Of a DNA stretch of 25,431 bases, positions 21,634 through 25,431 are shown one piece after another. The notes beneath the pieces are model-generated. The model was not told the origin of the DNA and searched no databases. It was given only the letters and a program-made list of their open reading frames with translations. Every line of letters begins with the position of its first letter. Positions within the stretch are counted from its first letter, which is position 1. The stretch covers positions 1 through 25,431 of the forward strand of contig WGFP01000187.1 in the NCBI GenBank assembly GCA_015492195.1, in the 5' to 3' direction. Made by a program: the position numbers and the translations under genes. The stretch comes from Acidiferrobacterales bacterium (GTDB lineage: Bacteria; Pseudomonadota; Gammaproteobacteria; Acidiferrobacterales; Sulfurifustaceae).

Positions 21634-22674
21634 GTGTCCGACGCGACAGATTCCGTACAACAACGACTCACGCACTTGATATCCGAGGCCGACGACGCCA
21701 TCTCGACGTCCGCCGACGTGGCCGCGGTGGAGGAGATTCGAGTCAGATACCTTGGTAAAAAGGGCGTGCTGACTGAGCAGTTAAAACTGCTCGGCGGCCT
21801 TCCTCCGGACGAACGCCCCCGCATCGGCAAGCTGGTCAATGAGGCCAAAGAATTACTACAGAAAAAATTGCACGCCCGGAAACAGGCATTGGAGGCCGCG
21901 GAACGCAACCGCCTGCTTGAACGTGAAACGCTGGACGTGACCCTTCCCGGACGCGGCGTGCGCCTAGGGGGACTGCACCCGGTCACGCGCACGCTTGAGC
22001 GCCTGGAAACACTGTTCACGCGCATGGGTTTTGATGTCGCAGAAGGGCCCGAGATCGAAGACGATTATCACAACTTTGAAGCCCTGAATATCCCGCCGGA
22101 CCATCCGTCACGGGCGATGCATGACACTTTCTATTTTGATTCGCATACGCTCCTGCGCACGCATACATCGCCCGTGCAGATCCGTTACATGGAAAAAAAC
22201 AAGCCGCCCCTACGCATTATCGCCAGCGGCAGGGTCTACCGCTGCGATTCCGACGTTACGCACACCCCCATGTTCCACCAGATTGAGGGGCTGATGGTGG
22301 ATGAATCCATCAGCTTCGCTGACCTGAAGGGCGTTTTGATCGATTTTCTGAATCACTTTTTTGAAATGAAGCTTAAAGTGCGTTTTCGTCCTTCGTATTT
22401 TCCATTCACCGAACCTTCGGCGGAGGTGGATATCGGTTGCGTCATCTGCGGGGCCAAGGGCTGCCGCGTGTGTAAACAAACCGGCTGGCTGGAGGTGCTC
22501 GGCTGCGGCATGGTCCACCCCGCGGTCTTTCGCCACGTCAAGATTGATGCTGAACGCTATACCGGGTTTGCATTCGGGTTGGGCGTGGAGCGCCTCGCCA
22601 TGCTGCGCTACGGCGTCGATGATACAAGATTGTTTTATGAAAACGACCTGCGGTTTCTACAACAGTTCAGATAA
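21634..22674 (+). CDS. pheS: Phenylalanyl-tRNA synthetase alpha subunit
   Basis: PheS is the catalytic subunit of the (alpha-beta)2 class II enzyme that charges tRNA-Phe. It is 346 residues, slightly longer than E. coli PheS (327). The N-terminal coiled coil spans about 1-90 and includes VRYLGKKGVLTEQLKLLG. The catalytic core has HPVTRTLERLETLFTRMGF, motif 2 around ASGRVYRCDSDVTHTPMFHQ and motif 3 in GFAFGLGVERLAMLRYG. VICGAKGCRVCKQTGWLEVL is a normal family insert. The start is GTG at 21634, with GAGG (21619-21622) rather far upstream. I see no phenylalanine-rich leader peptide before it. Confidence 0.97.
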   Translation: MSDATDSVQQRLTHLISEADDAISTSADVAAVEEIRVRYLGKKGVLTEQLKLLGGLPPDERPRIGKLVNEAKELLQKKLHARKQALEAAERNRLLERETLDVTLPGRGVRLGGLHPVTRTLERLETLFTRMGFDVAEGPEIEDDYHNFEALNIPPDHPSRAMHDTFYFDSHTLLRTHTSPVQIRYMEKNKPPLRIIASGRVYRCDSDVTHTPMFHQIEGLMVDESISFADLKGVLIDFLNHFFEMKLKVRFRPSYFPFTEPSAEVDIGCVICGAKGCRVCKQTGWLEVLGCGMVHPAVFRHVKIDAERYTGFAFGLGVERLAMLRYGVDDTRLFYENDLRFLQQFR

Positions 22675-22678
22675 GAAA

Positions 22679-22764
22679 AACTCAACGCAAAGGCGCAAAA
22701 AATAATGATAGCTACAAAAAACTCTCGTTTGTCTCTCTGCGTTTTTGCGTCTTCGCGTTGAGTT
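22679..22764. repeat. Palindromic intergenic repeat between pheS and pheT (CAACGCAAAGGCGC type)
   Basis: A 23-base arm at 22679-22701 (AACTCAACGCAAAGGCG...) is inverted at 22742-22764 (...CTTCGCGTTGAGTT); 21 of 23 positions pair, one more is G-T and one is A-C. The loop is 40 bases. The element fills almost the whole 98-base gap between pheS and pheT, usually only a few bases in related operons. From memory, GCAAAGACGCAAAGGCGC-type palindromes are dispersed in many environmental bacteria. Confidence 0.8.
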
Positions 22765-22772
22765 GTTGAGTC

Positions 22773-25154
22773 ATGAAAATCAGCGAAAAATGGCTGCGTG
22801 AGTGGGTGTCGCCCCGACTTGATACCAAAGCATTGGCAAGCCGGCTGACCATGGCGGGCTTGGAGGTCGGTGCAATCGAGCCCGTGGCGCCTGACTTGAG
22901 TCGTGTTGTGGTCGGCGAAATCCTGTCCATTGTTCCACACCCCGCCGCGGAACGATTGCAATGTTGTCGCGTCCGCATCGGCAAAACGAAATCGTTGAAC
23001 GTCGTCTGCGGTGCCGCCAATGCCGAGGTTGGGATGAAAGCCCCGTTGGCGCTTCCCGGGGCAAGGCTTCCCAATGGGGTCACGGTCCGTCAATCGGATA
23101 TTTGGGGCATAAAATCCGGCGGGATGCTTTGTTCCGGCCAGGAATTGGGGTTGGAGGATTCCTCCGACGGCCTGTTTGTATTAGAAAAAAAGGCCAAAGT
23201 GGGCGCGCCCCTGAAAACATACCTTGCCCTCGACGATAAATCACTTGAGATCGACCTCACACCCAACCGCGGCGATTGTTTGAGTGTCCTCGGCATCGCC
23301 CGCGAAGTGACGGCGATCACCGGCGCCAAGCTCAAGAGACCGAAGATCAAAAACGTACCTCCCAAGAGCCGGCGCAAAATCCGGGTGACACTGCGCGCGG
23401 CGCAGGATTGTCCGCATTACGTCGGACGCGTCATTGAGGACATCAATCCGCATGCGGTAACGCCGACATGGATGAAGGAACGGCTGCGGCGCAGCGGGCT
23501 TCGCAGCATCCATCCGGTGGTGGACGTGACCAATTATGTCATGCTGGAACTGGGACAACCGATGCATGCCTTTGACCTGGATAAACTTGCCGGCGGCATC
23601 ACGGTGCGCCTGGCGAAGAAAGGGGAAGCGCTCATGTTTTTGGATGGAAACAAGGCGCGGATGAAACCGGACAATTTATTGATCGCCGACGAGAAGGGCC
23701 CGCTGGCGCTGGCCGGCGTCATGGGCGGGGCGGATTCCGCGGTAACCGAAACCACGCATTCCCTGTTTCTTGAAAGCGCCTTCTTCCGGCCTGAAACAAT
23801 CGCGAGGCAGGCGCGGAGACTGAGTTTACAGACAGAGTCCTCTCAGCGTTTCGAACGCGGCGTGGATCCCGCGTTACAGCATGAGGCACTGCAACGCGCG
23901 ACGGCCTTGCTGCTCCGGATCGCGGGCGGCAAGCCCGGACCCGTGATCGAACAGACGGCGAAACGCCACCTGCCGAAACCGGTGACCGTTCCTTTGCGCA
24001 CGGAGCGCATCCCCCGGGTTCTGGGTCTTAAGTTCGCCGCAAACCGTGTGGAGACGGTCATGAAGCGCCTCGGCATGCGCGTAAAAAAAACGGCGGGAGG
24101 CTGGCGCGTGGTGCCGCCGATGTACCGTTTTGACCTTGCCGGGGAAGTCGATCTGATTGAAGAACTGGCGCGCATCCACGGTTACGAGACCCTGCCGAGC
24201 CGGCTTCCCCAGGCGCCCATGTCGCTGCCTTCCCTGCCGGAGACGCACATCGAAGATTCCCGTCTTCGCGCCCTGCTGGTTGATCGGGACTACCAGGAAG
24301 TCATCACCTACAGCTTTATTGATCCCGCACTGCAAGCACTGCTGGAACCGCAAACGCGCCCGGCCATGCTGACGAACCCGATCAGCGCCAACATGGCGGC
24401 CATGCGCACCAGCCTCTGGCCGGGTTTGTTGCAAACCATGGTCTACAACCAGAATCGGCAACAAACCCGCATGCGCCTGTTTGAACTGGGCCGGCGTTTT
24501 GTGCCGCGGGCCGACGGTATGGATCAAAGCCGGATCCTTGCAGGGGCCGTTTCCGGCGACGCCTTGGCGGAACAATGGGGGACGAAAGCACGGCCGGCGG
24601 ATTTCTACGACGTCAAGGCGGATCTCGAAGCCCTGATCGGATTGAGCGGCCGTTTGCAAGATTTCCGGTTTGCTCCGGCACAGCATCCGGCGCTGCAGCC
24701 CGGTCAGACAGCGGTGATTCTTGACCCAGAGAGGCAACAGGTGGGGCTGATGGGGCGGCTGCATCCCCTGGTCCAATCCAAACTGGCCTTGGACCGGGAG
24801 GTGGTGCTGTTTGAAATCCAAATCTCGGCAATAAATACGAGAAAAATTCCTAATTTTCACGAAATTCCGAGATTTCCAGCGATTCGTCGCGATCTTGCGG
24901 TAATTGTCGCGGAAAAAACGCCGGCTCAAGCCGTGCTGGACTGTGTGACAAAAGTGGCCGGAAAATTGCTTGTAAACCTTGAGCTGTTTGATGAATATCG
25001 CGGCGAAGGTATTGATTCCGGAAGAAAAAGTTTGGCTCTGGGCTTGACCTTGCAGGACTCATCGCGCACTCTTAAAGAAGAAGAGGTGGAAGCCATCATG
25101 GGCAAGGTTGTATCCTCCTTGGAAGCCGAACTGCAGGCACGCTTGCGGCGCTGA
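22773..25154 (+). CDS. pheT: Phenylalanyl-tRNA synthetase beta subunit
   Basis: PheT is the structural and editing subunit of phenylalanyl-tRNA synthetase. Its 793 residues match E. coli (795). The N-terminus MKISEKWLREWV leads into a tRNA-binding domain at about 39-150 (VVGEILSIVPHPAAERLQCC; CSGQELGL). The B3/B4 editing module lies near TPNRGDCLSVLGIAREVTAI, followed by HPVVDVTNYVMLELGQPMHA. The B5 domain ends near YRFDLAGEVDLIEELARIHG. The C-terminal FDX-ACB anticodon-binding domain starts around FHEIPRFPAIRRDLAVIV. The ATG at 22773 has only a weak GAG upstream, contributed by the edge of the repeat that separates it from pheS. ihfA follows after 39 bases. Confidence 0.98.
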   Translation: MKISEKWLREWVSPRLDTKALASRLTMAGLEVGAIEPVAPDLSRVVVGEILSIVPHPAAERLQCCRVRIGKTKSLNVVCGAANAEVGMKAPLALPGARLPNGVTVRQSDIWGIKSGGMLCSGQELGLEDSSDGLFVLEKKAKVGAPLKTYLALDDKSLEIDLTPNRGDCLSVLGIAREVTAITGAKLKRPKIKNVPPKSRRKIRVTLRAAQDCPHYVGRVIEDINPHAVTPTWMKERLRRSGLRSIHPVVDVTNYVMLELGQPMHAFDLDKLAGGITVRLAKKGEALMFLDGNKARMKPDNLLIADEKGPLALAGVMGGADSAVTETTHSLFLESAFFRPETIARQARRLSLQTESSQRFERGVDPALQHEALQRATALLLRIAGGKPGPVIEQTAKRHLPKPVTVPLRTERIPRVLGLKFAANRVETVMKRLGMRVKKTAGGWRVVPPMYRFDLAGEVDLIEELARIHGYETLPSRLPQAPMSLPSLPETHIEDSRLRALLVDRDYQEVITYSFIDPALQALLEPQTRPAMLTNPISANMAAMRTSLWPGLLQTMVYNQNRQQTRMRLFELGRRFVPRADGMDQSRILAGAVSGDALAEQWGTKARPADFYDVKADLEALIGLSGRLQDFRFAPAQHPALQPGQTAVILDPERQQVGLMGRLHPLVQSKLALDREVVLFEIQISAINTRKIPNFHEIPRFPAIRRDLAVIVAEKTPAQAVLDCVTKVAGKLLVNLELFDEYRGEGIDSGRKSLALGLTLQDSSRTLKEEEVEAIMGKVVSSLEAELQARLRR

Positions 25155-25193
25155 CCGGCCTTTTAGAATAACCAACCTAAGGGTGAGAAGAAC

Positions 25194-25431
25194 ATGGCAC
25201 TAACCAAAGCGGATTTTGCGGAAAATCTGTTCAACGAGCTGGGATTGAACAAGCGGGAGGCGAAGGAATTCGTTGAACTCTTTTTTGAAAAGATTCGGGC
25301 AGCGCTCGCAGAGGGTGAGCAGGTAAAGCTGTCCGGGTTTGGAAACTTTGGTCTACGCAAAAAAAATTCCCGACCGGGTCGTAACCCAAAGACGGGGGAG
25401 GAGATACCCATCTCAGCGCGGCGTGTGGTCA
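25194..25431 (+). CDS. ihfA: Integration host factor alpha subunit (cut by window edge)
   Basis: IHF alpha, with IHF beta, binds and sharply bends DNA at specific sites, acting as a nucleoid architectural protein in transcription, replication and recombination. About 79 residues are present. They begin MALTKADFAENLFNELGLNK, continue with VELFFEKIRAALAEGEQVKL and GFGNFGLRKK, and include the minor-groove arm RPGRNPKTGEEIPISARRVV. The last 20 or so residues are outside the window. The start ATG is preceded by GGGTGAGAAG. Its place directly after pheT is the classical pheT-ihfA order. Confidence 0.96.
   Translation, partial: MALTKADFAENLFNELGLNKREAKEFVELFFEKIRAALAEGEQVKLSGFGNFGLRKKNSRPGRNPKTGEEIPISARRVV

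Overview
The window is ordinary chromosomal DNA of a free-living gammaproteobacterium with moderate-to-high GC. The gene orders are textbook for that class: nadB diverging from rpoE-rseA-rseB-mucD; lepA-lepB-DUF4845-rnc-era-recO-pdxJ-acpS; and thrS-infC-rpmI-rplT-pheS-pheT-ihfA. A mucD-type protease directly after rseB resembles the Pseudomonas algU cluster more than the Escherichia rse operon. A closer assignment (for example a Chromatiales-like or other deep-branching lineage) would be a guess. Genes are tightly packed, several with 4-bp start/stop overlaps. No gene-free stretch exceeds 300 bases. I see no insertion sequence, prophage, CRISPR array or defence locus.

Region by region. 1-412 is the 5' end of nadB on the minus strand, cut by the window edge. 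556-4193 is the envelope-stress module: a sigma-E-type promoter, the sigma factor RpoE/AlgU, its membrane anti-sigma RseA, the periplasmic co-regulator RseB and a secreted HtrA/Do protease. 4194-4415 is non-coding, with a hairpin and a strong intrinsic terminator. 4416-10945 is one long run of plus-strand genes for translation quality, protein export, dsRNA processing, ribosome assembly, recombination repair, vitamin B6 synthesis and acyl-carrier-protein activation. 10956-14819 is a less conserved block, mostly on the minus strand: an unrecognised four-helix membrane protein, a plus-strand cupin, tRNA-Asn with its own promoter, a FimT/GspH-type pseudopilin, an unrecognised secreted protein and an aspartate/aromatic aminotransferase.

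14879-18061 holds uvrB and a single secreted PstS-like binding protein with no transporter genes beside it. 18123-25431 is tRNA-Val followed by the thrS...ihfA operon, running off the right edge inside ihfA.

The most rewarding signals are regulatory or structural. The thrS leader carries a hairpin whose seven-base loop copies a threonine tRNA anticodon loop. infC starts at a non-canonical AUC codon. Two different palindromic intergenic repeats sit on either side of pheS, one of them separating pheS from pheT. A perfect autoregulatory-type sigma-E promoter lies before rpoE, and a terminator-bearing leader lies before lepA. I did not find a wholly new multi-gene system.
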